Shown piece after piece: positions 1-7,625 of a stretch of DNA of 25,582 nucleotides (position 1 is its first letter; the number at the start of each line of letters is the position of its first letter). The stretch covers positions 1 through 25,582 of the forward strand of contig CAZOWW010000087.1 in NCBI GenBank assembly GCA_964583765.1, in the 5' to 3' direction. Below the pieces are notes generated by a model, which worked only from the letters and a program-made list of their open reading frames with translations, made no database searches and was not told where the DNA came from. The DNA comes from CAZOWW01 sp964583765 (GTDB taxonomy: Bacteria > Actinomycetota > Actinomycetes > Actinomycetales > Kineosporiaceae). A program made the translations under genes and the position numbers.

Positions 1-241
1 CGAGCAGAGGCGCCACCCAGGCCCGCAGGAAGGAATCGACAGGTTGGACGCTCAGCTGGACCCGGGCCGCCAGCAAGGCTTGAAGCGCCGCCGTGTGCAG
101 TTCGGTGCACGCCCCGAGGTTCACCCGCACCGGGGTCCTCGCCCCCTGCCGCGCGCGCAACCACGCCGCCAGCGGTTCGGTCTCCTCCGCGGTGACGATC
201 CCGCTCAGGACGGCGGTCCGGCTACCGAGTTGCAGTGGCAC
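1..241 (-). CDS. STAS-like small protein, 3' end outside the window
   Basis: An open frame starts at GTG 241-239, inside the last codons of cheA (20-nt overlap), and runs off the window edge after 80 codons. An AAGGAG ribosome site lies 10 nt upstream of the GTG. The peptide begins VPLQLGSRTAVLSGIVTAEE and continues with NLGACTELHTAALQALLAA. That alternation of strands followed by a helix with a conserved small/Thr-rich turn looks like a STAS (anti-sigma-antagonist-like) fold. Small STAS-like proteins do occur at the ends of chemosensory operons. It would be cytoplasmic and translated in step with CheA, perhaps as a partner or accessory regulator; this role is inferred. No clear phospho-acceptor serine in the classic D-S-S/T-G context is visible, so it may not be a phosphorylated antagonist. 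The frame is well supported; the family call is moderate. Confidence 0.6.
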   Translation of the reverse strand, partial: MPLQLGSRTAVLSGIVTAEETEPLAAWLRARQGARTPVRVNLGACTELHTAALQALLAARVQLSVQPVDSFLRAWVAPLL

Positions 242-2684
242 GGTCGTTCAGCTCCTTCACGTCGAGCACGAGCAGCACGTAGCCGTCTCCGAGCAGTGCG
301 GTGCCGCAGTACCCCGGGGTGGCGACGAGCAGGCCCTCGAGCGGTTTGAGGATCACGTCCACGTCGTGGAGGAACCGGTCGGCCACCAGCCCCAGCGGAC
401 CCGTCGGGGTCCGCACCACGAGCACGTGCAGGTCCGTCGTCCCGGTCGTGCCGGCCAGCTCCAGCACCGTGGTCAACCGGACCAGCGGGACCAGTTCGTC
501 CCGCAGCAGCAGGATCTCCTGCCCGGCCACGTGCTCCACGTCGCCCGGAGGCACGCTGACCGTCTCGATGACGTCGTCGACCCGGACCCCGAACCGCTGA
601 CCGCCGGCCGTGAGCAACAGGACCCGGGAGACCGCCATGGTCAGGGGAAGGCGCAGTCGGACGGTCGTTCCCTCGCCCGGCCGCGAGGTCAGCGAGACCG
701 AGCCGCCGAGTCGTTCGATGTCGCTCCGGACGGCGTCGAGGCCCACTCCCCGGCCGGAGACGTCGGAGATCTCGGTGGCGGTGGAGAACCCGGGGCGGAA
801 CAGGAGCTGGACGGCGTCCTCGTCGCCCAACCCGGCCGCCTCGGCCTCGTCGATGAGCCCTCGGCGGCAGGCCGCGGCGCGTACCGCGTCGGGATCGATG
901 CCCCGGCCGTCGTCGGCCACCTCGACGATCACGGCGTCCCCCTCGGGCACGGCGCGCAGCACCAGGGTGGCCTGGGGCGGCTTGCCGAGGGAGACCCGCT
1001 CCCGGGGTGTCTCCACCCCGTGGTCGAGGCAGTTGCGCACCAGGTGCACCAGGGGTTCGCTGAGGTGTTCGATGATGTCCTTGTCCGCCGCGGCGTCCTC
1101 GCCCTCCTGCACCAGGCGGACGTCCTTGCCGAGCTTGCGGGCGAGATCACGTACCAGCCGCGGCACCCGGGCGAAGGCGACCGACACCGAGAGCATTCGC
1201 ACGTCCATCACCGCGTGCTGCAGTTCCTCGCTGACGCGGCTGATCACGGTGTACTCGTCCTTGACCCGGCGGGCGATTGCGAGCTGCCCCGCCTCGCGGG
1301 CCTCGTCCGCGACGAACGGAAGGCTGTTCTTCGCCACCACCAGTTCGCCGGCGAGGTCGAGCAGCCGGTCGACCTTCGACTGTTCGACCTTCAGCAGCCG
1401 GGTGCCGTGACCGGTCACCTCCTCGGCGGCCTCCGCGCGCGTCGGCGCGTCGGCACCCGCGGGACCCGGCGCGGCACCGGCGGGATCGCCGGCGCCCTGC
1501 CCCGGGGACGGCCCGCCGGGCACGGCACCCCTGGGCGCCGCATCGTCGATGAGCGCGAGGAGCTCGGCGAACCAGCCGAGCAGGGGCCCCGTCTCCCGCT
1601 GCTCCACGGCCTTGCGCAACGTCGCCGATCCCCGGTCGGGGTCGGCACCGAGCAGGGCGGCGACTCCTCGGGCGGTCGCGACGGCGGAACGCACGACTGC
1701 CGCCCACCCCGGACCGTCCTCCGCGCTCGTCACGACCTCCCGCTGGGCCTCGAGCAGCTGCCGGGCCACTTCCCGGTCGAGGCCGCCGGCCTGGTCCACG
1801 GCAGCGGACAGATCCACGACGGTGGGCGCATCGGACTCCGGGGAAGCTCCTGCCTCGTCCACGGCGAGGGTCCCCGACCCGGGCCGCCGCCCCAGGGCGG
1901 GCCCGTCGATCTCGGCGAGTTCCACCTGTTCCGAGACGTACCGGAAGACGTGGGAGATCTCCCCCGAGGAGGCCCGGGTGAGGGCGGTGAAGCGCAGCCG
2001 GCACTCGTACTCGTCCAGTCGCGTGATGTCCGGCAGGGGTTCGTCGGAGCGGATGTCGAGATGCTCGAGGGCCGGCAACTGCCGAAGGAGCCGCAGCGGG
2101 TCCTCGCCGCGGAAGAAGCAGCCGGGATCCGGAGAGTACCGCACCGCGCGGATCGTCGAGTCGGTCTCGCCGAGCCAGACGGCGAGCTCCCGCAGCAACG
2201 ACTCGGGGATCACCCCCAGCCAGTCGGGCGCCTCGCGCGCCGGCCCGGCGATCACGGTCACCCCGCCGCTCCTGGGGTCCGGGTCGGAGGGCTCCGGATC
2301 GCCCAGCGGCCCGCGCAACCGGACGGCGAGCGTGCGTCCGTCGGCCTCGGCGTCCGGGGGCAACGTCCCGGTCCGTTCCACCTCGCCCAGCCACCGGCGT
2401 ACCTGGTCGAAGCAGGCGAGGAGCGCGTCGACGATGTCGCCGTCGAGCAGCACCCGCCCCGCCCGGACGGCGTCCATCAGGTCCTCGGCGGCGTGGGTGA
2501 GCCGGGTCAGCGGGCCGAACGGGAACAGTCCCGACGAACCCTTCAGGGTGTGCGCCGCACGGAAGAGCTCGTTGACCAGCTCCGGGTCCCCAGGGTCCTG
2601 CTCGAGCCGGAGCAGGTCGGCGTCGAGGCGCTCCAGCAGATCGGCCGCCTCGGCGAGGAACTGGTCCAGCAACGGATTGGTCAT
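222..2684 (-). CDS. cheA: Chemotaxis histidine kinase CheA
   Basis: 820-residue hybrid-less CheA, the autophosphorylating kinase that passes phosphate to CheY and CheB. Domains in order: Hpt (P1) about 1-105 with phospho-site H45 in AAHTLKGSSG; a probable response-regulator-binding region about 150-260; an Ala/Pro-rich linker about 385-425; dimerisation helices about 430-500; the ATPase domain with N box N551 (HLVRNCLDHG), G1 DDGRGID at 591-597, F box LLFRPGFST near 628 and G2 GRGVGLD at 644-650; and a C-terminal CheW-like domain about 685-815. All catalytic motifs are intact. ATG 2684 is chosen because it begins the Hpt helix and overlaps the TGA of the upstream receiver gene as ATGA. The open frame continues to 3068, but that extension is an antisense-like Arg/Gly/Pro-rich shadow over the receiver gene. 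It is the seventh gene of the operon. Confidence 0.97.
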   Translation of the reverse strand: MTNPLLDQFLAEAADLLERLDADLLRLEQDPGDPELVNELFRAAHTLKGSSGLFPFGPLTRLTHAAEDLMDAVRAGRVLLDGDIVDALLACFDQVRRWLGEVERTGTLPPDAEADGRTLAVRLRGPLGDPEPSDPDPRSGGVTVIAGPAREAPDWLGVIPESLLRELAVWLGETDSTIRAVRYSPDPGCFFRGEDPLRLLRQLPALEHLDIRSDEPLPDITRLDEYECRLRFTALTRASSGEISHVFRYVSEQVELAEIDGPALGRRPGSGTLAVDEAGASPESDAPTVVDLSAAVDQAGGLDREVARQLLEAQREVVTSAEDGPGWAAVVRSAVATARGVAALLGADPDRGSATLRKAVEQRETGPLLGWFAELLALIDDAAPRGAVPGGPSPGQGAGDPAGAAPGPAGADAPTRAEAAEEVTGHGTRLLKVEQSKVDRLLDLAGELVVAKNSLPFVADEAREAGQLAIARRVKDEYTVISRVSEELQHAVMDVRMLSVSVAFARVPRLVRDLARKLGKDVRLVQEGEDAAADKDIIEHLSEPLVHLVRNCLDHGVETPRERVSLGKPPQATLVLRAVPEGDAVIVEVADDGRGIDPDAVRAAACRRGLIDEAEAAGLGDEDAVQLLFRPGFSTATEISDVSGRGVGLDAVRSDIERLGGSVSLTSRPGEGTTVRLRLPLTMAVSRVLLLTAGGQRFGVRVDDVIETVSVPPGDVEHVAGQEILLLRDELVPLVRLTTVLELAGTTGTTDLHVLVVRTPTGPLGLVADRFLHDVDVILKPLEGLLVATPGYCGTALLGDGYVLLVLDVKELNDRATATR

Positions 2685-3178
2685 GCGGGCCTCCCGAGGG
2701 CCGCGGAGCTCGTGAGCAACCGGGCCAGCGACACCAGCCGGGCAGGGGCCACCGGCTTGACGAGGTAGGAATTGGCGCCCACCCGGTAGGACGCCGCGAC
2801 GGCGGAGCGGGTGTTCTCCGTCGAGGCCATCACGATGGGGTGGCTGACCTCGAACGGGGGCGTTCGCAGCCGCCGGACCAGGCCGTAGCCGTCCAACTGG
2901 GGCATGTTCACGTCGACCAGGGCGAGGTCGTACCGGATGCGGAGAACGAGTTCGATCGCCTCGAGACCGTTCCCCGCCTCGTCCACGACGAAGCCGGAGC
3001 GCCGCAGGATCTCCCCGTGGTAGAGCCGCACGGTCGCGGCGTCGTCGACGACCAGGATGCGCCGGCACTGCCCGTCGTCGGCGATGGCCGGGGTCGCGGT
3101 CGGCCCGGGGATCCGTGGCCGGGGCACGGCCCGCTCCGGGCCCGCTGCCGAGGAGTCGTCCTGCGGGGTGGCGGTCAT
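2681..3178 (-). CDS. CheY-like response regulator with N-terminal extension
   Basis: 165-residue single-domain receiver. After a Pro/Ala-rich, probably disordered first 37 residues comes the CheY fold: acidic pair D45-D46 (ILVVDDAATV), phospho-acceptor D89 (LALVDVNMPQLDG), conserved S/T at 119-120 and K141 in the LVKP turn. No output domain follows, so it most likely acts by protein contact, as CheY does, or as a phosphate sink for CheA. Start ATG 3178 overlaps the TGA of cheR (ATGA), and its own TGA overlaps the cheA start, so it is translationally coupled on both sides. A longer in-frame reading upstream exists but overlaps cheR and has no receiver-like sequence. CheY-type function is well supported; whether it binds a flagellar motor switch cannot be told, as no flagellar gene is in view. 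Confidence 0.93.
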   Translation of the reverse strand: MTATPQDDSSAAGPERAVPRPRIPGPTATPAIADDGQCRRILVVDDAATVRLYHGEILRRSGFVVDEAGNGLEAIELVLRIRYDLALVDVNMPQLDGYGLVRRLRTPPFEVSHPIVMASTENTRSAVAASYRVGANSYLVKPVAPARLVSLARLLTSSAALGRPA

Positions 3179-4083
3179 GACGCGCTCCCGATCCGCGGGC
3201 GCCGGTAGACGATGCCTTCCGCCAGGCGTACGGGCTCGAGGATGGAGGAGGCGCGGCTCATGGACTCGGAGAGGCCGAGGAAGAGGTACCCGCCCGGTCG
3301 CAGGACTCCGAACAGGTTCTCGATCGCACGTCGGGTCGACAGTTCGTCGAAGTAGATGAGCAGATTCCGGCAGAACACGACGTCGAAGTCCCGGAAGGAT
3401 CGCATCGCGTCGGATTCGCAGATGTTGGCCAGCGAGAACTCGATGGCGTCGCGGAGCTCCGGCTTGATGCGGAAGAGTTCTGGGCCGGTCCGCTCGAACC
3501 AGCGGGACCGGACGGCGGGGGGCACCCGCTGCAGGGACCGCTCGCCGTACTCCCCGCGCCGCGCTTGTTCGAGCACCCTCGTGTCGATGTCGGCACCGAC
3601 GATCTCGACGTCGACCTCGGCGATGTCCGGCCACCGTTCGAGGAGCTCGATCCCGATCGAGTACGGCTCCTCCCCGGTGGCGCACGGCAGGCTCAGGATC
3701 CGGATGCTCGCGGGGTCGCCGGTGTTCCTCCGGTCGGTGCGGATCCTCGGCAGCACACTGTCCACGAGCGCGTCGAACTGCCGATCCTCCCGCAGGAAGT
3801 ACGTCTCGTTGACGGTCAACTCATTGATCAACCGTTGTGAGGAGACGGTGCAGGCCCCGGCCCGCACGGACGTGAACCAGGCCTCGAAGTTGCCGCCGTG
3901 CTGTCGCACGCAGGCCTGGACCCGCTTGTCCACGAAATAGCGCTTGTTCGGCCCGAACCGGATCCCGGTGCGCCGGTACACCCATTCACTGACCCGGACG
4001 AACTGGTCCAGGGTGAGTGGCGGGGCCTCGGGACGCCCGGCGTCCTCACCGACCGGGGCCGACAACACCGGCGACGACGTCAT
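3175..4083 (-). CDS. cheR: Chemoreceptor glutamate methyltransferase CheR
   Basis: 302-residue CheR. It transfers methyl groups from S-adenosylmethionine to receptor glutamates, opposing CheB. The N-terminal helical domain spans about 24-95 and includes FGPNKRYFVDKR, the positively charged helix that contacts receptor helices. The class I methyltransferase domain follows: SAM-binding motif LSLPCATGEEPYS at 130-142, the acidic motif VGADID at 162-167, and FDVVFCRNLLIYF at 233-245. Length is typical for plain CheR, with no TPR extension. ATG 4083 overlaps the TGA of the HEAT-repeat gene (ATGA), and the gene's own TGA overlaps the receiver start. The receptor in this operon has no C-terminal NWETF-type docking pentapeptide, so CheR would have to bind the receptor shaft directly. 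Confidence 0.96.
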   Translation of the reverse strand: MTSSPVLSAPVGEDAGRPEAPPLTLDQFVRVSEWVYRRTGIRFGPNKRYFVDKRVQACVRQHGGNFEAWFTSVRAGACTVSSQRLINELTVNETYFLREDRQFDALVDSVLPRIRTDRRNTGDPASIRILSLPCATGEEPYSIGIELLERWPDIAEVDVEIVGADIDTRVLEQARRGEYGERSLQRVPPAVRSRWFERTGPELFRIKPELRDAIEFSLANICESDAMRSFRDFDVVFCRNLLIYFDELSTRRAIENLFGVLRPGGYLFLGLSESMSRASSILEPVRLAEGIVYRRPRIGSAS

Positions 4084-4691
4084 GGCGCACACGCGAACGT
4101 CGCAGCGAGGAAGTCGAAGTAGGGGTTCCCGGGAAAGCGCCGGACTGCCTCCGCGATCAGGGCGCCGCACTCCGTGCCGCTGCCGACGGCGGCCTCGACC
4201 GCTGCGGCCACCACGTTCTGGTCCTGGTCCTGCGCGACCACGCTCACCCAGCGATCGAGGGCCGCGGCGGGCGTCCCGCCGGTCGCGAGCCCGACCGCCG
4301 CCGTCCGCACCCGGGGGTCGGGATCGGCAAGGAGCTCACCGACCAGCTCCTCGGTGGCCTTCGGCATCAGCTGCAGGGCGAGGACGGCGGAGTTGCGCAG
4401 AGCCGCGTCGTCGAGGCCCAGTTGCGCCGAGAAGAACCGGGCGACCACCAGATCGTCGGAGGCGACGAGCGCTGTGCGCAGTGACTCGGCGACCGCGGTG
4501 TCGGCCTCGACCTGGTAGCGGACGAGCAGGGCGGGGATCGCGGAAGGATCACCCGTCAGGTCGAGCACCGCCCGGCGACGGACCTCGGGATCCTCCTGCC
4601 CCAGCGCCGCCACCAGACCCTGGACGTCGCGGGAACGTCGCCGCCGATCATCACCGGGCCGCACGTCCGGCGCCGACTTGATCAGTCCCAT
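4080..4691 (-). CDS. HEAT-repeat protein of the chemosensory operon
   Basis: 203-residue, soluble, Ala/Leu-rich helical protein. HEAT/PBS-lyase-like units are visible: LGQEDPEVRRRAVLDLTGDP near 31-50, LDDAALRNSAVLALQLMPKA near 93-112, and LLADPDPRVRTAAVGLATGG near 119-138, followed by another helical pair. HEAT repeats form a curved protein-binding solenoid; no catalytic residues are evident. Start ATG 4691 has a GGGGGAG stretch just upstream, and the TGA overlaps the cheR start, so the two are probably made together. Likely a scaffold or adaptor for the signalling complex or for CheR (inference). HEAT-like proteins are known beside some non-flagellar chemosensory systems, but this one has no assigned function. 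The 90 nt before it, after cheB, hold only a weak inverted repeat. Confidence 0.8.
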   Translation of the reverse strand: MGLIKSAPDVRPGDDRRRRSRDVQGLVAALGQEDPEVRRRAVLDLTGDPSAIPALLVRYQVEADTAVAESLRTALVASDDLVVARFFSAQLGLDDAALRNSAVLALQLMPKATEELVGELLADPDPRVRTAAVGLATGGTPAAALDRWVSVVAQDQDQNVVAAAVEAAVGSGTECGALIAEAVRRFPGNPYFDFLAATFACAP

Positions 4692-4781
4692 GCACTCCCC
4701 CTCTCGTCCGAGCGGAACGCCATCGCCCCGCGCTGCCTGGCACCGGCCCCTGCAACCGGTCCTCCCTGCCCGAACCGTTCG

Positions 4782-5858
4782 CTAGATCCAGGTCGTCAGT
4801 CGTGTCGGAATCTGCGCCGCGTCGAGGACGGCCGTGGCGCCCTTGCGGGCGACCAGCTGCCCGGGCATCCCCCAGACGACCGCGGAGTCCTCGGACTCGG
4901 CGATCGTCCGACCGCCCTGCTGGTGCAGTCGGGTCATCTGCTCGGCCCCGTCGTCGCCCATACCGGTGAGCAGGACCCCGATCATCCGGGCGGGCTCGAC
5001 GACGCTCATCGCCGAGGCGACCAACCGATCGACGCTGGGATGCCAGTAGTGGGCCGGGCTGCTCGGCGCGGGTTGCGCCATGAGCCCCTCCGGGCGGCGG
5101 GTCAGCACGATGTCCGCGTCCCCGTGCGCGATGTACACCTGGCCGGCGCGCACAGGCAGGAGCCGATCGACCTCGGTCACCGTCAGGGCGCACTGCTCGT
5201 CCAGACGATGGGCCAGGGCCGCGGTGAAGGACGCCGGCATGTGCTGGGCGACGACCACCGGTGCGCCGAGCGTCCCCGGGAGACGCTCGAACAGCAGCGA
5301 CAGCACCGCCGGGCCACCGGTGCTCGCCCCGACCAGCACCAGGTCGGTGTGCCCCCGACCCGGTGGACCCACCGGGCCGGGAACCGCGCCGGACGCGGAC
5401 CGCTCCTTGAACGTCCGCGCCTGCTCTCGTTGCCGCCGCAGTCGATCGGCCAACCTGGGGCTGCGTACCGCGGTGCCGGCCGCCCGACGCACCTTGGAGA
5501 CCAGCTCGTCCCGGGAGTCCGCCATGTTGAGCGAGACCGTGCCCCCGGGCTTGGCGACGAAGTCGACCGCGCCGAGCTCCAGGGCCTCCAGGGTGACCAG
5601 GGCACCCTGCTCGCTCAACGACGAGACCATGACCACCGGGAGCGGGAACTCCCGCATGATCGTGGCCAGGCAGGTCAGGCCGTCCATCTCGGGCATGTTG
5701 ATGTCGAGCGTGACCACATCGGGCCGGACGCGCGGAATCGCCTCCAACGCGTCCAGCCCGTTGCGGGCGGTGTCCACCTCGAAGCCCCCGGACTCGACCA
5801 ACATGGTCGTGATCACCTTGCGCATGAGCGCCGAATCGTCCACCACCAATGCCCTCAT
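4782..5858 (-). CDS. cheB: CheB: receptor methylesterase / glutamine deamidase
   Basis: 358-residue CheB with an N-terminal receiver and a C-terminal methylesterase. Receiver: D7-D8, phospho-acceptor D52 (VVTLDINMPEMDG), S79/S80 and K103. A charged linker covers about 130-170. The esterase has the full catalytic triad: S179 in VGASTGG, H206 in QHMPASF, and D303 in LLTGMGDDGA. Phosphorylation by CheA normally relieves inhibition by the receiver, so the enzyme removes receptor methyl groups and closes the adaptation loop with CheR. The start ATG 5858 lies 8 nt after the TGA of the triple-CheW gene, which implies co-transcription and coupling. Nothing is missing or unusual. Confidence 0.97.
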   Translation of the reverse strand: MRALVVDDSALMRKVITTMLVESGGFEVDTARNGLDALEAIPRVRPDVVTLDINMPEMDGLTCLATIMREFPLPVVMVSSLSEQGALVTLEALELGAVDFVAKPGGTVSLNMADSRDELVSKVRRAAGTAVRSPRLADRLRRQREQARTFKERSASGAVPGPVGPPGRGHTDLVLVGASTGGPAVLSLLFERLPGTLGAPVVVAQHMPASFTAALAHRLDEQCALTVTEVDRLLPVRAGQVYIAHGDADIVLTRRPEGLMAQPAPSSPAHYWHPSVDRLVASAMSVVEPARMIGVLLTGMGDDGAEQMTRLHQQGGRTIAESEDSAVVWGMPGQLVARKGATAVLDAAQIPTRLTTWI

Positions 5859-5866
5859 CGCGGGCC

Positions 5867-7591
5867 TCAGGCAGCGTCCTGGGTGCCGAGCTCCGCGGAC
5901 AGCAGGGCAGCCTGTTCGGCCCCCAGCAGCTGACCCGGCTCGAGCACCAGCAGCATCCGCTTCTGCGTGGCCAGGTTGACGACCCTGGTCACGAGCCTCG
6001 CCTGTTCCTCGGAGAGCTCGGGCGCGGCCTCAAGATCCGCGGTGCCGACCTTGAGCACCTCGGCCACGGAGTCGACGACGAACCCGGTGCGCACCCCGTC
6101 GATGATCAGTACGACGATCCGCTGGCGTTCGTCCCGCTCGAGACGTTCGAGGCCCAGCCGGGTGCGCAGGTCCACCACCGGGAGGACGACCCCCCGCAGG
6201 TTGACCAGGCCCTCGACGAAGTCGAGCGCCCTCGGCACCCGGACCAGGGTCTCCGGAACCCGGATGATCTCCTGGACCGCATCGACGTCGACGCAGTACT
6301 CCTCGTCCCCCAGCCGGAAGACGACCAGCAACTCGTCGTCCCCCCGGCCGCCGTCGTCCACCACGGCCGTCACCTCCTCCTGCACCTGGGCCTGCTCCTG
6401 CGGGTCCCCGGGATCCCGCGGACCGCCCGCCACCTCGGTCCCGGCGTCCGACTCGACCCCGGCGAGGTCGACGAGATCCACGAGGGTGTCCGCCGAGAGC
6501 ACCGACACCAGCCGGGCGCCCTCCTCCAGCCGGCAGACCGAACGGACCTCCGTTCGCCGCCCACCCCCGCTGACGACCTGCGGGAGGTCACCGACGAGGT
6601 GGGTGGGGACGCGCAGGACCTCTCGCACCGTGTCGAGCACGACCCCGACCAGGCTCTCCCGGCCGTTCTGGTGCACGGAGACGACGACGATCCGGTTGTG
6701 CGGTTCGAGGTCGGTGACCGGCAGCCCGAAGATCTGGCGCAGGCTGATCACCGGCAGCAGGCCGCCCCGCAGGTCCATGACACCGACGACCCGGCGCTCG
6801 GCATTCGGGACGGCGGTGACCCGCTCGGGGACCTGGACGATCTCCCGGACCCGGTCGATCGGAAGGGCGTACTCCTGGCCACCGACCGAGAAACTCACCA
6901 GCTCGACCGTGTCCGAAGTCTCCTCCTCGTCCAGACCCCGGCAGCTGACCACACCGGTGTCGCCCGCCGGGCCGCCCTCCGAGGTCGCGGCGCGACGGGT
7001 GAGGACCGCGAACTCGCTGTCGACGAGGCGCCGGACGTCGAGCACCGTCGTCATGGCGCCCTCCTCCCCCCGCACGACCGCGGAGAGGAGTTCCGAGCGC
7101 ACCGTCGCCTGGATGGTCTCGGCGCTCTCGACATCGGCGGTCTCCGCCGAGGTGACGGCGGCGACCCGGTCGACGACGAAGCCGAGGGTCACCCCGGAGG
7201 CCTCGGTGACGATGACGCGGGTGGCCTCGTCGTGATCGATGCCCGGCAGGCCGCAGCAGCTGCGGAGACTGACCACGGGCAGGATCCGCCCGCGCAGATT
7301 GGCCAGCCCTTCCAGGGACGGTGGCCCGAGCGGGACCTTGACCAGTTCCGGCATCCGGATGATCTCCTGGACGCACTCCATCCGGAACGCGTACATCTCC
7401 CCGCACATCTCGAAGGCGACGAAGTTCTCCGCGGAGTCCGTGCGGGCGTCGTCCTCACCGGTCAGGACGGAGTCCTCGTGGCCCTCGGACCCGACCGGTC
7501 CGGCCTGGGCCGGGATCTTCTTCGTGCGCCGCCGCGTGCTGCCCCCGGTTCCGCCGAGGGCGCCGTGGGCGGCATCCGTCGTGCTGGTCAC
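5867..7591 (-). CDS. Triple-CheW-domain coupling protein
   Basis: 574-residue soluble protein made of three CheW domains joined by acidic linkers. Domain 1 about 55-200 (FVAFEMCGEMYAFR, EIIRMPELVKVP, LANLRGRILPVVSLR). Domain 2 about 228-378 (LVSFSVGGQEYALP, EIVQVPERVTAVP, VMDLRGGLLPVISLR). Domain 3 about 420-560 (LLVVFRLGDEEYCVD, EIIRVPETLVRVP, LVNLRGVVLPVVDLR). Each keeps the NLRG/DLRG-xx-LPVxxLR signature used to bind CheA P5 and receptor tips. A usual CheW is about 160 residues, so this is a three-in-one adaptor. The GTG start at 7591 is preferred because the open frame further upstream overlaps the receptor gene; an AGAGG site lies 8 nt before it. It sits between the receptor gene (34-nt gap) and cheB (8-nt gap). 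No separate single-domain CheW is seen in the operon. Confidence 0.94.
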   Translation of the reverse strand: MTSTTDAAHGALGGTGGSTRRRTKKIPAQAGPVGSEGHEDSVLTGEDDARTDSAENFVAFEMCGEMYAFRMECVQEIIRMPELVKVPLGPPSLEGLANLRGRILPVVSLRSCCGLPGIDHDEATRVIVTEASGVTLGFVVDRVAAVTSAETADVESAETIQATVRSELLSAVVRGEEGAMTTVLDVRRLVDSEFAVLTRRAATSEGGPAGDTGVVSCRGLDEEETSDTVELVSFSVGGQEYALPIDRVREIVQVPERVTAVPNAERRVVGVMDLRGGLLPVISLRQIFGLPVTDLEPHNRIVVVSVHQNGRESLVGVVLDTVREVLRVPTHLVGDLPQVVSGGGRRTEVRSVCRLEEGARLVSVLSADTLVDLVDLAGVESDAGTEVAGGPRDPGDPQEQAQVQEEVTAVVDDGGRGDDELLVVFRLGDEEYCVDVDAVQEIIRVPETLVRVPRALDFVEGLVNLRGVVLPVVDLRTRLGLERLERDERQRIVVLIIDGVRTGFVVDSVAEVLKVGTADLEAAPELSEEQARLVTRVVNLATQKRMLLVLEPGQLLGAEQAALLSAELGTQDAA

Positions 7592-7625
7592 GGCACTGAC
7601 CTCTCTCCCTGGCTCTCGGCGGGCC

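Noticed and set aside
93..2768. 891-codon plus-strand open frame over cheA
   Set aside because: It is antisense to a complete CheA with all catalytic motifs. Composition is Arg/Gly/His/Pro-rich, as expected of a high-GC shadow, with no recognisable domain.
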